The notes beneath the pieces were generated by a model, which saw nothing but the letters and a program-made list of their open reading frames with translations, was not told the DNA's origin and did not search any database. From JAEVZK01 sp038202925 (GTDB taxonomy: Bacteria; Armatimonadota; Fimbriimonadia; Fimbriimonadales; Fimbriimonadaceae), in contig JBBREM010000032.1 of assembly GCA_038202925.1 (NCBI GenBank), positions 1 through 24,459 on the forward strand: a stretch of DNA of 24,459 nucleotides, given 5' to 3'. Of the stretch, positions 6,841 through 15,798 are shown in pieces. Numbering within the stretch: position 1 is the stretch's first letter; each line of letters starts with the position of its first letter. Both the position numbers and the translations under genes were made by a program.

Positions 6841-8187
6841 ATGCGCTCTAAGCTGCCTGTTGTCGTCGTTGTCGGTCGTCCCAATGTGGGGAAGAGCACC
6901 CTCTTCAACCGCATTATTCGCAAGCGCGTGGCCGTCGTCGAAGACACGCCCGGTATCACTCGCGACCGCCTTTACGCCGAAGCGGTGTGGGGAGGAAAGT
7001 CATTTACCATCGTCGACACGGGCGGCATCGTGTTCAGCGAGGACGATCCCCTCTCCGAGCAAATCCGCGTTCAGGCGCAGATCGCGCTCGAAGAGGCCGA
7101 TGTTATCCTCTTCATGACGGATGCGATGCAAGGCGTCAGCCCCGACGATTTTGATCTGGCTAAGCACCTGCGCGGCGTCAAGAAGCCGCTGTACGTAGTC
7201 GTCAACAAGTCTGACCATCCGGGGAGAGACCAGCTTGCAACGGAGTTCTATGACCTCGGATTAGGCGAAATCTTCCCCGTTTCCGGCCTCCACGGACGCG
7301 GCGTCGCCGATCTGCTCGACAAGATCGTCGACCACCTTCCCGAGGCCGAAGTTGAAGTTGACGAGCGCGAGGAAATCCGCCTGGCGATCATCGGCCGTCC
7401 GAACGTCGGCAAGTCCTCGATGGTGAACGCCTTCACCGGCGAGCAGCGGATGATCGTCAGCGAGATCGCCGGGACCACCCGCGATGCGATCGATACCGAA
7501 CTCGAGTATCGCAACGAGAAGTTCAAGCTGATCGATACCGCCGGCATTCGCCGTCGCGGCAAGATCCAGGGAACGGTCGAATACTACATGGTCGACCGGG
7601 CGCAACGGGCCATCGAAAAGGCCGATTGCGCACTCGTGGTCGTCGATGGCAGCGAAGGCTTAACCGATGGCGACAAGCGCATCGCGAAGATCGCCCATGA
7701 CGCCGGAAAAGCCTGCATCTTTGCCGTCAACAAGTGGGACAAAGAGGAGCCGCCCGACGGGCATCCGCGGCAGAAGAGCGCGCTCAAGCTCGATTTTCTC
7801 ACCGTCATCCACAACGAGATTCCTGAGCTCTCCTATGCCCCCGCCGCATTTACCTCGGCGAAGGAAAGCGCCGGCCTCGAGCCGGTGCTCGATACGGTGC
7901 TCAAGGCGGTTGAGAACTTCAGCTTCCGCATCTCGACCGGGCAGCTCAATCGGATCATCCAGCAGGCCACGTTTTCGCGACCGTACACCACGAAGGGCCG
8001 CGCGCTGAAGATCTACTACGCAACCCAGGTCTCGACGCGGCCGCCCACCTTCGCCGTGTTCGTCAACGATCCCGATCTCGTTCACTTCAGCTACCTGCGC
8101 TACATCATGAACAAGATCAGAGCCGTCTATCCGCTCGAGGGCACGCCGATCCGGCTCATCGTCAAGAGCAGCCATAAGAAGGATTAG
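6841..8187 (+). CDS. der: Ribosome-assembly GTPase Der (EngA)
   Basis: 448 residues, full length. There are two tandem GTPase domains, with P-loops GRPNVGKST at 12-20 and GRPNVGKSS at 185-193, switch motifs DTGG and DTAG, and base-specificity motifs NKSD and NKWD. A C-terminal KH-like domain follows from about residue 360. Der is an essential cytoplasmic GTPase in 50S subunit maturation. The ATG is chosen because it yields the canonical N-terminus. The upstream bases are pyrimidine-rich with no SD; TACCCT occurs 14 nt upstream. The gene is divergent from hicBA and converges with the MlaE permease gene, with only 3 nt between stops. Confidence 0.97.
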   Translation: MRSKLPVVVVVGRPNVGKSTLFNRIIRKRVAVVEDTPGITRDRLYAEAVWGGKSFTIVDTGGIVFSEDDPLSEQIRVQAQIALEEADVILFMTDAMQGVSPDDFDLAKHLRGVKKPLYVVVNKSDHPGRDQLATEFYDLGLGEIFPVSGLHGRGVADLLDKIVDHLPEAEVEVDEREEIRLAIIGRPNVGKSSMVNAFTGEQRMIVSEIAGTTRDAIDTELEYRNEKFKLIDTAGIRRRGKIQGTVEYYMVDRAQRAIEKADCALVVVDGSEGLTDGDKRIAKIAHDAGKACIFAVNKWDKEEPPDGHPRQKSALKLDFLTVIHNEIPELSYAPAAFTSAKESAGLEPVLDTVLKAVENFSFRISTGQLNRIIQQATFSRPYTTKGRALKIYYATQVSTRPPTFAVFVNDPDLVHFSYLRYIMNKIRAVYPLEGTPIRLIVKSSHKKD

Positions 8188-8190
8188 GCC

Positions 8191-8982
8191 CTACTTGAAG
8201 CCGAAGAAGATCGCGGCGAGCACGTAGTTCAGCACGTACAGCAGAACCATCGAGAGCACGACCGTGTTCGTCGTCGCTCTGCCGACTCCAACCGCGCCGT
8301 GAGTCGTGCGGAAGCCCTGCTGGCACGCGATCACCGCGATGGTGAGCCCGAAAAACGGCGTCTTCAGCATTCCGCCGAGGAAATCCCACGGCGTCAGGAA
8401 CTGCTGTAAGGATTGAACGAACGTGCCCGTGGGCACGCCGCCTGAGAGCGCGACAAGCCAGCCGCCCACCGTTCCCGCATACATCCCCACCAAGGCGAGA
8501 ATAGGCATCATCGTAACCGCGGCGATGACTCGCGGTACCACGATGTAGTTCACCGGATCGACGCTGAGCATGCGCAAGGCGTCGACCTGCTCGGTCACCT
8601 GCATCTGGGCGATCTGCGCCGCCATCGAGGAGCCGCACCGAGCGGCCACCATGAGGCCAGCGAGCACGGGTCCGATCTCGCGCGTCATCGACATCGCCAC
8701 GGTGCCGCCTACGAAGGCTCCGCCGCCGAACTTGAGGAGAAATCCGGTGGGGTAGAGCGCCAAGACGGCGCCGGAAAAGAAGTTGGTCAGAATGACGAGC
8801 GGCACCGACGCCGCGCCGATAAACGCCATCTGGTTGATCGTCTCTTTGAACTCGTACGGCGGAGTAAACAACCGCCGAAAAGTGCCGCCGATGAGGATCG
8901 CGCTCTCGCCCACAAAGGTGAGCGTGTTGACAAGTGGCGCGGTGAGGGAGTCGAGCGGAGAGGCCGGGGATCGGCTGGCCAT
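8191..8982 (-). CDS. MlaE/YrbE-family ABC transporter permease
   Basis: 263 residues, the usual length for MlaE. It has an amphipathic N-terminal helix and about five membrane segments, with the family core GGAFVGGTVAMSMTREIGPV and the following ARCGSSMAAQI..M. In Gram-negative bacteria MlaE with an ATPase (MlaF) and an MCE protein (MlaD) moves phospholipids between membranes. No ATPase or MCE gene adjoins it here, so its partners must be encoded elsewhere. It is divergent from the M14 peptidase with 36 nt between starts. Presence suggests a two-membrane cell envelope (inference). Confidence 0.92.
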   Translation of the reverse strand: MASRSPASPLDSLTAPLVNTLTFVGESAILIGGTFRRLFTPPYEFKETINQMAFIGAASVPLVILTNFFSGAVLALYPTGFLLKFGGGAFVGGTVAMSMTREIGPVLAGLMVAARCGSSMAAQIAQMQVTEQVDALRMLSVDPVNYIVVPRVIAAVTMMPILALVGMYAGTVGGWLVALSGGVPTGTFVQSLQQFLTPWDFLGGMLKTPFFGLTIAVIACQQGFRTTHGAVGVGRATTNTVVLSMVLLYVLNYVLAAIFFGFK

Positions 8983-8988
8983 GCCGCC

Positions 8989-8994
8989 AGTCTA
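8989..8994 (-). promoter_or_regulatory. Candidate -10 hexamer (TAGACT) for the MlaE permease gene
   Basis: TAGACT on the minus strand ends 6 nt before the ATG, which would make the transcript leaderless. No SD is present. Confidence 0.35.
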
Positions 8995-9018
8995 TCAGCC
9001 GCGACTCGCATTGCCTAG

Positions 9019-11565
9019 GTGAAAGCCGCTAAACTGGGCGCGATGCTCGCCGCACTGCTCGTAGGTTCGCTTTTCCTGCCGCCCAAGTTCACGTTTTACG
9101 CGGATGGGCCGTACGACCCCGCCATCCCGAAGCCTGAGTCGGTGCTCGGCTACGAGATTGGGCAGAAGACGACCAATTTTCGCGATCAGGAACGCACTCT
9201 TCAGGCGATCTCCGCCGCCGCCGGCAAGCGGGTTCGGGTGATCCAGTTCGGCAAGAGCTACGAAGGCCGGCCGCTGCGCATTTACATCACCGGCTCCTCC
9301 GAGAACATGCGGCGGCTGGATGAGATTCAGAAGGACAACCAGGAGCGGGCGGAAGGCAAAAATGTGGGCCGCAGCGATCCTGTGATCGTCTGGGTGAACG
9401 AGAGTATCCACGGCGACGAGACGGCCTCGTTTGAATCGGGCATGCAGCTTCTGTATAACCTAACGGCAAGCCGCGGCCCGCGCATCAAGAGCATGCTTGA
9501 CCACGCCATCGTGGTGATCAACCCGAGCTACAACCCGGATGGACACGAGCGCTACGCGGTCTACTACAACTCCATCGCTACCGGCACGCCGGAGCCCGGC
9601 GCGTTCGAGGCCAGCCAACCCGGGGTGATCTCGGGGCGATTGAACCACTACCGATTCGATATGAACCGCGACCGCATCGCGATGTCGCAGGCGGAGACGC
9701 GGCAGGAAGTCGCCGAGTTTCTGAAATGGCATCCGCAGGTGTACATCGATCAGCACGGCCAAGTCAGCAGCTACTTCTTCCCGCCCAACGCGATGTCGCA
9801 GAACGTGAACGTGGACCGCGAGCGCGTCAACAAGTGGACCAACATCTTCGGGCGAGCTACGGGAAAGGCGTTCGACGAGCATGGCTGGACCTACTTCGTC
9901 AAGGACACGTTCGACCTCTATTATCCGGGCTATCTGGATTCCTGGACGACGCTAAGCGGCGCGATCGGCATGACCCACGAAACCGACGGCGGACGCCTGC
10001 TCGCCACCCGCCGTCAAGACGATTCCCTGCTGACCCTGCGTGATGGGGTCATCAAGCACTTCACGTCGGCGCACGCGGTTATCGGAGCGGCCGCCGAGCA
10101 CCACGATGAACTGCTGGCGAGCTTCGTTGATTACAGGAGGAAGGCCGTATCTGGCGTGTCTGCCGGAGCTTTTCAGTCGGTAGCGGTCACTGCGCCGGAC
10201 GCCCGCCCCCTACTGCGCCTGGCGCACCAGCTGACCCTCGCCGGCATTGATTCAACTCTTGCCGATAGAGCATCCGTGAATGATGGCCATGACTATTGGT
10301 CGGCGGCCGCAGGGTCCGCTCAGATCACGTCGCCTGTTCTCGTCATTAAGATCGCTCAAGGTCAGGGGCACCTTGCGAGGACGCTTCTGGAACCAACCAG
10401 TGATTTTGAGCCGGAGTTCATGAAGGCGCAACTCGCGAAGAAAAAGGCTGCGCCGGAGGGCGAGAACTATCCAGGGCCGGACGGGACTGAGTTTTACGAT
10501 CTGACCGGCTGGTCGCTACCCTATGCGCACAACCTCCGCGCCTGGTGGTCCAAAGATGGGTTCAGCTATTCCAAAATCGATTATCCGAGCCCGAGTGATC
10601 CGGCACCATCCACGGTGGGCTACGCGATTCCTTATACCGATGATGAGGATGCTCTGGCGACGATCGAGGCGACCCAAAAGGGAATTCGCGGCATGATTTC
10701 CGCCAAGGCGATTACAACCAAACACGGTGACCTGCTGCGGGGCACGTTTATGTTCCTCGCCGCCCGGAACGATGATGGATATGAGGCCAAGCTGTTCGAA
10801 ATTGCCAAGAAGCACGGCTCTAAGCTTGTCCCTCTCGAATCCAGCTATCCCGAAAGCGACCGTCAGGGGCCCGGCAGCGAGAGCGTCATCACCCTCCGCA
10901 GGCCGAATATCGCCATCGTCTTCGGCAGCGGAACCAATATGGCCCAGGTGGGCGCGATCTGGTACCTCATGGAGCAGGTCTGGCACCTTCCCTTCACCGC
11001 GCTCTCGACGAACGCTCTCTCGCGCGGCCTCGACAAATATACGACCCTCATCGTGCCGGCGGGCGCGGGTGTTAGCGTCAGCCAAGTGCGCGACTTCGTC
11101 TCGAACGGGGGCTGCGTCATCGCCCTTGGTGGCGCGGGGTGGGCGCTGGGATCGAGCGGCTTCGTCGATCTCGGCACCACCGGCGGCGAGCACCAAGACC
11201 TCCCCGGCTCGCTCTTCAGGGCCGAGCTGGACCCGCGCTCCTTCCTCAGCTATGGCTATCCGCTAAGCGGCGACAAGCCGATCACCGTCGCCGTACCCGT
11301 GGAAGGCAACACCTTCTACAAGGCGCGAAAGGAGGGCGGCAGCGCCGTCAAATTCAGCGCGGACGAGAAAGTCCACAAACTACTCAGCGGCTGGGAATGG
11401 CCCGACGATACCGAGAAAGGGCTCGCCGGTGCGGTCTGGCTGCAGGATATGCCGGTCGGACGCGGCCACGCGATCATCTTCGCCCAAGACCCGACTTCGA
11501 GGGCGATGTGGCCCGGGCTGTACAAGATGTTGCTGAACGCGATCCTTATTGGCCCGAGCGCATAA
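9019..11565 (+). CDS. Secreted M14 zinc carboxypeptidase with C-terminal GATase-like domain
   Basis: 848 residues from GTG 9019. The N-terminus (K2, K5 and a hydrophobic stretch about 8-20) is a plausible signal peptide. The M14 domain spans about 45-350: zinc ligands H131 and E134 in SIHGDETAS, NPDG at 172-175, NRD at 216-218, a distal H246 and catalytic-type E321 in THETDGG. Residues about 628-800 look like a class I glutamine-amidotransferase-like fold (IAIVFGSG..., LIVPAGAG, FVSNGGCVIALGGAG), a known companion of large secreted M14 proteins. It probably degrades extracellular peptides. An ATG at 9043 preceded by TAAACT is an alternative start, but it loses the positive n-region of the signal peptide. 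Confidence 0.87.
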   Translation: MKAAKLGAMLAALLVGSLFLPPKFTFYADGPYDPAIPKPESVLGYEIGQKTTNFRDQERTLQAISAAAGKRVRVIQFGKSYEGRPLRIYITGSSENMRRLDEIQKDNQERAEGKNVGRSDPVIVWVNESIHGDETASFESGMQLLYNLTASRGPRIKSMLDHAIVVINPSYNPDGHERYAVYYNSIATGTPEPGAFEASQPGVISGRLNHYRFDMNRDRIAMSQAETRQEVAEFLKWHPQVYIDQHGQVSSYFFPPNAMSQNVNVDRERVNKWTNIFGRATGKAFDEHGWTYFVKDTFDLYYPGYLDSWTTLSGAIGMTHETDGGRLLATRRQDDSLLTLRDGVIKHFTSAHAVIGAAAEHHDELLASFVDYRRKAVSGVSAGAFQSVAVTAPDARPLLRLAHQLTLAGIDSTLADRASVNDGHDYWSAAAGSAQITSPVLVIKIAQGQGHLARTLLEPTSDFEPEFMKAQLAKKKAAPEGENYPGPDGTEFYDLTGWSLPYAHNLRAWWSKDGFSYSKIDYPSPSDPAPSTVGYAIPYTDDEDALATIEATQKGIRGMISAKAITTKHGDLLRGTFMFLAARNDDGYEAKLFEIAKKHGSKLVPLESSYPESDRQGPGSESVITLRRPNIAIVFGSGTNMAQVGAIWYLMEQVWHLPFTALSTNALSRGLDKYTTLIVPAGAGVSVSQVRDFVSNGGCVIALGGAGWALGSSGFVDLGTTGGEHQDLPGSLFRAELDPRSFLSYGYPLSGDKPITVAVPVEGNTFYKARKEGGSAVKFSADEKVHKLLSGWEWPDDTEKGLAGAVWLQDMPVGRGHAIIFAQDPTSRAMWPGLYKMLLNAILIGPSA

Positions 11566-11601
11566 GGGTCACTAACCGGGGAGAACACAGAAAGTGCTCC
11601 T

Positions 11602-11628
11602 GCGAAGACTCTGTGCCCTCTGTGGTTA
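11602..11628. repeat. Dispersed palindromic repeat (ACCACAGAGGGCACAG type), copy 2
   Basis: On the minus strand this shares 20 identical bases (11609-11628) with copy 1 at 4480-4499, followed by a related TCGCAG. The flank at 11581-11595 (GAACACAGAAAG) forms a partial second arm. It lies in the 118-nt gap between the M14 gene and the next small gene, which holds nothing else I can identify. Confidence 0.55.
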
Positions 11629-11673
11629 AATCACCTGCCCGATTGGCCCAAAAAATGCCTCACCATCTCGCGT

Positions 11674-11678
11674 GAGGA
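11674..11678 (+). promoter_or_regulatory. Ribosome binding site (GAGGA) that decides the 11684 start
   Basis: GAGGA is placed 5 nt before the GTG at 11684, one of the few well-formed SD sequences in this window. It would be internal to the frame if the upstream GTG at 11672 were used, so it favours the shorter protein. Confidence 0.6.
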
Positions 11679-11683
11679 CAAAC

Positions 11684-12232
11684 GTGCTCGAAGTCGATTG
11701 GATGCACAGCAAGCTGATGCGCGGGCTGAGCAAGGCCGCCGGATTCATCGGCGTCGGCCTCGTCACCACCGACGATCCTAGCTACATGGAGCTCTGCGCG
11801 CTTCATCGCCAGATGAGCCTTTGGATGCGTAGCGGCGACTCGGTCAGCATTCTCGGCACGATGGCCCGCACCTACTGCGTCCTCCGCCAGGACGGCCTGC
11901 GCCTAGAACGAGACGAGGTCGAGCGAGTGCTCCGCGAGCGGCTGGCCATGCAGATTCTGAGCGACTACCGCGAAGAGCCGGCCCATTTTGTGATTCGAGG
12001 CGACAAAGCTACCGTCGCGACACGCGTCTACAGCAAGAGCCTGTGCCGCCGCGATGGAAGAGTGATAGAACTCGTAGAGCGCTGCGAGCATGTGACCCTT
12101 TGGGTCAAGGGATCAGGCGGATGGAAGCGCGTGCGCACCAAGATTCGCTTCCACGAGCAGAACACCGATTGGGCTCCCGAGCCCATCGAATCCGCACCCG
12201 CCAAGGTCAAGCGAGAGAAGTTTATCGACTAG
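11684..12232 (+). CDS. Small cytoplasmic protein of unknown function, possibly NTF2/SnoaL-like
   Basis: 182 residues from GTG 11684, chosen on the GAGGA site (an in-frame GTG at 11672 would add four residues). No signal peptide or membrane helix is seen. The middle has helices around LHRQMSLWMRSG and DEVERVLRERLAMQILSDYRE. The second half alternates strands with a GDKATVATRVYSKS...ERCEHVTLWVKGSGGWKRVRTK pattern. That pattern resembles the cone-shaped NTF2/SnoaL fold, where beta strands end in a 'WVKxxGGWK' turn. No catalytic residues are evident. The fold is a guess; the coding status is well supported by length and codon pattern. Confidence 0.65.
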   Translation: MLEVDWMHSKLMRGLSKAAGFIGVGLVTTDDPSYMELCALHRQMSLWMRSGDSVSILGTMARTYCVLRQDGLRLERDEVERVLRERLAMQILSDYREEPAHFVIRGDKATVATRVYSKSLCRRDGRVIELVERCEHVTLWVKGSGGWKRVRTKIRFHEQNTDWAPEPIESAPAKVKREKFID

Positions 12233-12240
12233 ATTGTCGG

Positions 12241-12302
12241 GATTGTGGATTGGCGATTGTGGAAATGACCGGCTAGACCAATCAATCTCCGAATCCACAA
12301 TC
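12241..12302. terminator. Inverted repeat between convergent genes (candidate bidirectional terminator)
   Basis: GATTGTGGATT (12241-12251) is perfectly complementary to AATCCACAATC (12292-12302), 40 nt apart. GATTGTGG is repeated at 12255-12262. The right arm includes two bases of the M16 stop codon. No clear T-run is present, so termination is inferred from position only. Confidence 0.4.
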
Positions 12303-14988
12303 AATCAAGGCCCGAAACGATTTCCGGCTTCGCCAACCCGAGTCCTTCGATCTGCTTGAGGATTTGCGTCTTGTCCCCAACCAGCACGAGGACCGCCCTC
12401 TCAAGCTGAATCGCATTATTAGCCAGCGGATTCATCTGCGCCGCGCTGAGGCTCGCGAGCTTGCGCGCTTCCGCCGTGTACTCGGCAAAGGACTGGCCAT
12501 TCAAAAAGAGCAGCTCAGCCAGACCCACGAGCCCGCCGAGACTTCCCGCCGAGGTGATCACGTCGGTCCGCAGGCTCGTCCGCGCCTTCAGCGCTTCAGC
12601 CTCCTGAATGTCGCCGGTTCGAATCTTCTTGAACTCAGAAAGGAACTCTTTCAGCGAAGCCCCCGTCACATCCGCCCGCACCGGCGAGACCGCAGTCAGA
12701 TAGCCGACTGCCGGATCGGAGGCCAAGCGCGTACCCGCGCCATACGTGAATCCCTTGTCTTCTCGCAGGTTTGCGTTGAGCCGACTGGTGAATGTGCCGC
12801 CCAGAATCGTCGAAAGCCCGCTCAAAGCCAAGCGGTTGGGGTCGCTGTAGGGCACGCCCGGAAAGACGAAACGGATCACGGTTTGCGCGGCATCGGGGCG
12901 ATCGACGATGACCACGCGCAGTCCCTGATTCGCAGGAGGCGTCATCGGAGGCGTCGCGAGGGGTCCGCCGCTCGGCTGCCATTGCGCGAACTGCTTATCG
13001 AGCAGCGCCTTCACCTGTGCGACGGGAAGACTCCCAGCCCCAAAGAAGGTGGCGAGCTTCGGCTGGTAGATCGCCTGATGCTCGCTTCGCACATCGTCGA
13101 GCGTGATGTTCTTAACCGTCGCCTGCCGGCCCGACGGATTGCGACCATAGGCATGGCCCGCGCCGAAAAATTCGCGCAACGCGACTTCTTGGGCGATGGT
13201 GTCAGGGTCATCCGCCGCTTGGGCCAGCTCATCGAGCCGCAGGCCCTTCTCGCGCTCCCAGGCTTTTGGATCAAGCCGATAGCGGATGATCGAGTCGGCG
13301 ACCAGAGGAAGCGCCTTCTCAAAGTTGCCGGAAGTCACCTCAAGATCCACCGAGCTCGTCAATCGGCCCGCGCTCGCCGAGAACTGCGCGCCGAGCGCAT
13401 CCAGCGCCTTGTTGAACGCATCGGCATCGAGGTCGCCCGCGCCTTGATCCAGCATCGCGGCCGTCATGCTCGCGAGACCCGATTTCTCCGCAGGGTCGCC
13501 CGCCGCACCCGCGCTGAACTGGATCGACAGATTCATCAGCGGCAGCTCGGGCCTATGGAAGTAGATCAGCTTGATCCCATTCGCCAGCTTCAATTCCGTC
13601 GGGGTCGGAAGCATAAAGTCCTTCTCCGCAAGCGGCGCGGGCTGCTGGTCACGCGGGTTGACGGCAGGCTTCTCCTGCTGCGGGATGACCCGCAGGATGA
13701 GTCGCGCCTTCGGGTCGAGCACTTTGAGCCCCCATGTCTGAATGCCCAAGGGCGTAGCTTTCAGATGCCGGTCGAGGTCCCAGCGAAACGAGTTCGGCTT
13801 GCCGAGATAGAAGTCGTATTGATTCAGCCGATCCGCGATGTCGGCAAGGCTCTGCAAGCCGTTCACGGCGTCGAACTGCCACCTCGCCTTCACCCGCGAT
13901 AGCTCATCGACTCCGGGGCCAGTCTTGAGCAGCTTCCCAACCTCGTCGTCGATTGTCGCCTCCAGCTTGTCGAGCGACACGCCTTCCTTAGCCGTCGCTT
14001 GGATGACGAACAGCGAGCCGAGATACTGCGACTGCTGATAGGCGGCGACGTCGCTGGCAAGCTGATCCTTGACCACCAACCGCTGATACAAGCGGCTCGA
14101 GAAGCCGGTGGAGAGGAGGTTCGCGAACAAATCCATCTCGCCGTCGCCCGGCTTGTACCAGGCGGGGCTGTGCCAGACCATGTGGGTGCGTGCCAGCGGC
14201 ACCTTGTCGGTCAGCGTCATGCGCTTGATCTCATGCAGCGCGGGCTCCGGCGCGACTTTGTGCGTCGGATCATCGGCTCGCGGCAGCGTGCCGAACAGCT
14301 TTGCAATCAGGGGCTTGATGGCCTTCGGATCAAAGTCTCCCGCCACCACCATCGTCGCGTTGTTTGGCACGTAGTAACTCGCGAAGAAATCCTGCACGTC
14401 CTTCACCGTCGCGGCGTCGAGATCCTCGGGAAGGCCGATTGTGGCGAGATGATAAGGGTGGGCCTCCGGGTACATCGCAGCGTACATCGCCAGCGGCACC
14501 TTGCCGTATGGCGCATTCTCGAAGTTCTCGCGCCGCTCGTTCTTGACAACCTCGCGCTGCAGGTCCAACTTCTTCTGATTCATCGCGCGGCCGAAGTCTT
14601 CGAGCCGATCCGCTTCCAGCCACAACAACGTCGGCAGTTGCGACGAAGGCCCGAAGTCGTAATAGTTGGTCCGATCCGCGCTCGTGCTGGCGTTATTATT
14701 GCCGCCGCCGGCCTCCATGATCTTGTCGAACATCCCCGTCGGCACACGCTCGGTGCCCATAAACATGAGGTGCTCGAAGAGATGGGCGAATCCGGTCCGC
14801 CGAGCCATCTCGTCCTTGCTGCCCACGTGGTACCAGGTGTTCACCGTCGCCACCGGCAGCGTGTGATCCTCGTGCAGGATCACCGTCATCCCGTTCATGA
14901 GAGTGTATTTTTCATACTTCACGTCCTGCGCGAGGGCGCACAGGGCCAGGGGGAGCAAAGCAGCGCTGGTAAGCAATCGGACGATCAT
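12301..14988 (-). CDS. Secreted M16 (pitrilysin/insulinase family) zinc metallopeptidase
   Basis: 895 residues from ATG 14988, chosen because it gives a clean signal peptide (1-20, ending CALAQ); the frame stays open upstream to 15225 but there it runs antisense through tatD. The protein has two tandem M16 repeats. The N-terminal one is active-type: inverted zinc motif HLFEH (H69, E72, H73) with distal E151 in KNERR, and GGNNNASTSADRTNY. The C-terminal repeat (from about residue 450) lacks HxxEH but keeps the SRLNANLREDKGFTYG substrate-holding segment. It likely degrades peptides in the periplasm or outside the cell. It is convergent with the small unknown gene and divergent from tatD by 42 nt. 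Confidence 0.93.
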   Translation of the reverse strand: MIVRLLTSAALLPLALCALAQDVKYEKYTLMNGMTVILHEDHTLPVATVNTWYHVGSKDEMARRTGFAHLFEHLMFMGTERVPTGMFDKIMEAGGGNNNASTSADRTNYYDFGPSSQLPTLLWLEADRLEDFGRAMNQKKLDLQREVVKNERRENFENAPYGKVPLAMYAAMYPEAHPYHLATIGLPEDLDAATVKDVQDFFASYYVPNNATMVVAGDFDPKAIKPLIAKLFGTLPRADDPTHKVAPEPALHEIKRMTLTDKVPLARTHMVWHSPAWYKPGDGEMDLFANLLSTGFSSRLYQRLVVKDQLASDVAAYQQSQYLGSLFVIQATAKEGVSLDKLEATIDDEVGKLLKTGPGVDELSRVKARWQFDAVNGLQSLADIADRLNQYDFYLGKPNSFRWDLDRHLKATPLGIQTWGLKVLDPKARLILRVIPQQEKPAVNPRDQQPAPLAEKDFMLPTPTELKLANGIKLIYFHRPELPLMNLSIQFSAGAAGDPAEKSGLASMTAAMLDQGAGDLDADAFNKALDALGAQFSASAGRLTSSVDLEVTSGNFEKALPLVADSIIRYRLDPKAWEREKGLRLDELAQAADDPDTIAQEVALREFFGAGHAYGRNPSGRQATVKNITLDDVRSEHQAIYQPKLATFFGAGSLPVAQVKALLDKQFAQWQPSGGPLATPPMTPPANQGLRVVIVDRPDAAQTVIRFVFPGVPYSDPNRLALSGLSTILGGTFTSRLNANLREDKGFTYGAGTRLASDPAVGYLTAVSPVRADVTGASLKEFLSEFKKIRTGDIQEAEALKARTSLRTDVITSAGSLGGLVGLAELLFLNGQSFAEYTAEARKLASLSAAQMNPLANNAIQLERAVLVLVGDKTQILKQIEGLGLAKPEIVSGLD

Positions 14989-15030
14989 GATCTGAGAACT
15001 ATTCTGACTACCTCCGGGCCATAGTAGTGC

Positions 15031-15798
15031 GTGCCCGCGCTGATCGACACCCACTGCCACCTGAACGATCTCGAAGCCTTCCCCGATCCCGCCGCGACAC
15101 TCACCGCCGCGCGCGAGGCTGAGGTGGAACGGTTGATCGTGATCGGCGTCGATACCGAGTCCTCGCGCCGCGCGATCGAGCTCGCTGAGACCTTCGAGAG
15201 CGTGTTTGCGGTCGTCGGCTGGCATCCGAACTACACCGCAAAATACGAACCGGCTTCGTTAAACGAGATCGAAGCGATGCTTGCTCATCCGAGGGCGCTT
15301 GCGGTCGGGGAGATCGGGCTCGACTTTCACTGGAACTACGCGACCCTCGACCAGCAGCGCGCGGCGCTCCTCGATCAGCTTGCGCTCGCCGCTGCGCTGG
15401 ACAAGCCCGTGGTCTTCCACTGCCGCGAGGCATATCCCGCGCTGCTCGACATCCTGGAAGCCCGCCCCACCCGGCCCTATCTCTTCCACTGCTTCGCCGG
15501 CAACGCCGACGACGCTCGCCGCGCGATGGCTCTCGACGCGTATTTCGGAGTGGATGGCCCGATCACGTACAAGAAGGCGGATGAGCTGCGGGGGGTCGTG
15601 CAAATGCTGCCCAAGGATCGATTGGTGATCGAAACCGATGCGCCGTACCTAACGCCCGCGCCCCATCGGGGCAAGCCGAATCAGCCGGCGTTCGTCGCCC
15701 TTGTCAACTCGGCGCTTGCCGCCATGCTTGGAATGAGCGAGGAAGAATGCGCGCAGCTGACGACTGCCAATGCGAGAAGATTCTTCGGCCTCAGCTGA
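15031..15798 (+). CDS. tatD: TatD-family metal-dependent nuclease
   Basis: 255 residues from GTG 15031. It is a TIM-barrel hydrolase with all metal ligands: H8 and H10 in DTHCH, E94 in GEIGLD, H130 in VFHCRE, H153 in FHCFAG and D203 in ETDAPYL. The terminal PHRGKPNQP is the family signature. TatD-type enzymes act as 3'-5' exonucleases or deoxyribonucleases in DNA repair and quality control, in the cytoplasm. It has no SD. The last 118 nt are overlapped on the other strand by the 3' end of the EamA gene. Confidence 0.94.
   Translation: MPALIDTHCHLNDLEAFPDPAATLTAAREAEVERLIVIGVDTESSRRAIELAETFESVFAVVGWHPNYTAKYEPASLNEIEAMLAHPRALAVGEIGLDFHWNYATLDQQRAALLDQLALAAALDKPVVFHCREAYPALLDILEARPTRPYLFHCFAGNADDARRAMALDAYFGVDGPITYKKADELRGVVQMLPKDRLVIETDAPYLTPAPHRGKPNQPAFVALVNSALAAMLGMSEEECAQLTTANARRFFGLS

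Noticed and set aside
12364..13902. Long plus-strand open frame (512 codons) opposite the M16 gene
   Set aside because: It is a mirror of the M16 coding strand with Arg/Gln/His-rich composition, no domain and no start signal; the M16 frame has HxxEH and a signal peptide.
13999..15024. Second plus-strand open frame (341 codons) opposite the M16 5' half
   Set aside because: Same antisense artefact of GC-rich codon use; His/Arg-rich with no recognisable motif.
14989..15225. N-terminal extension of the M16 peptidase by 79 residues
   Set aside because: It would run antisense through tatD and place a signal peptide in the interior; ATG 14988 gives a proper signal sequence.
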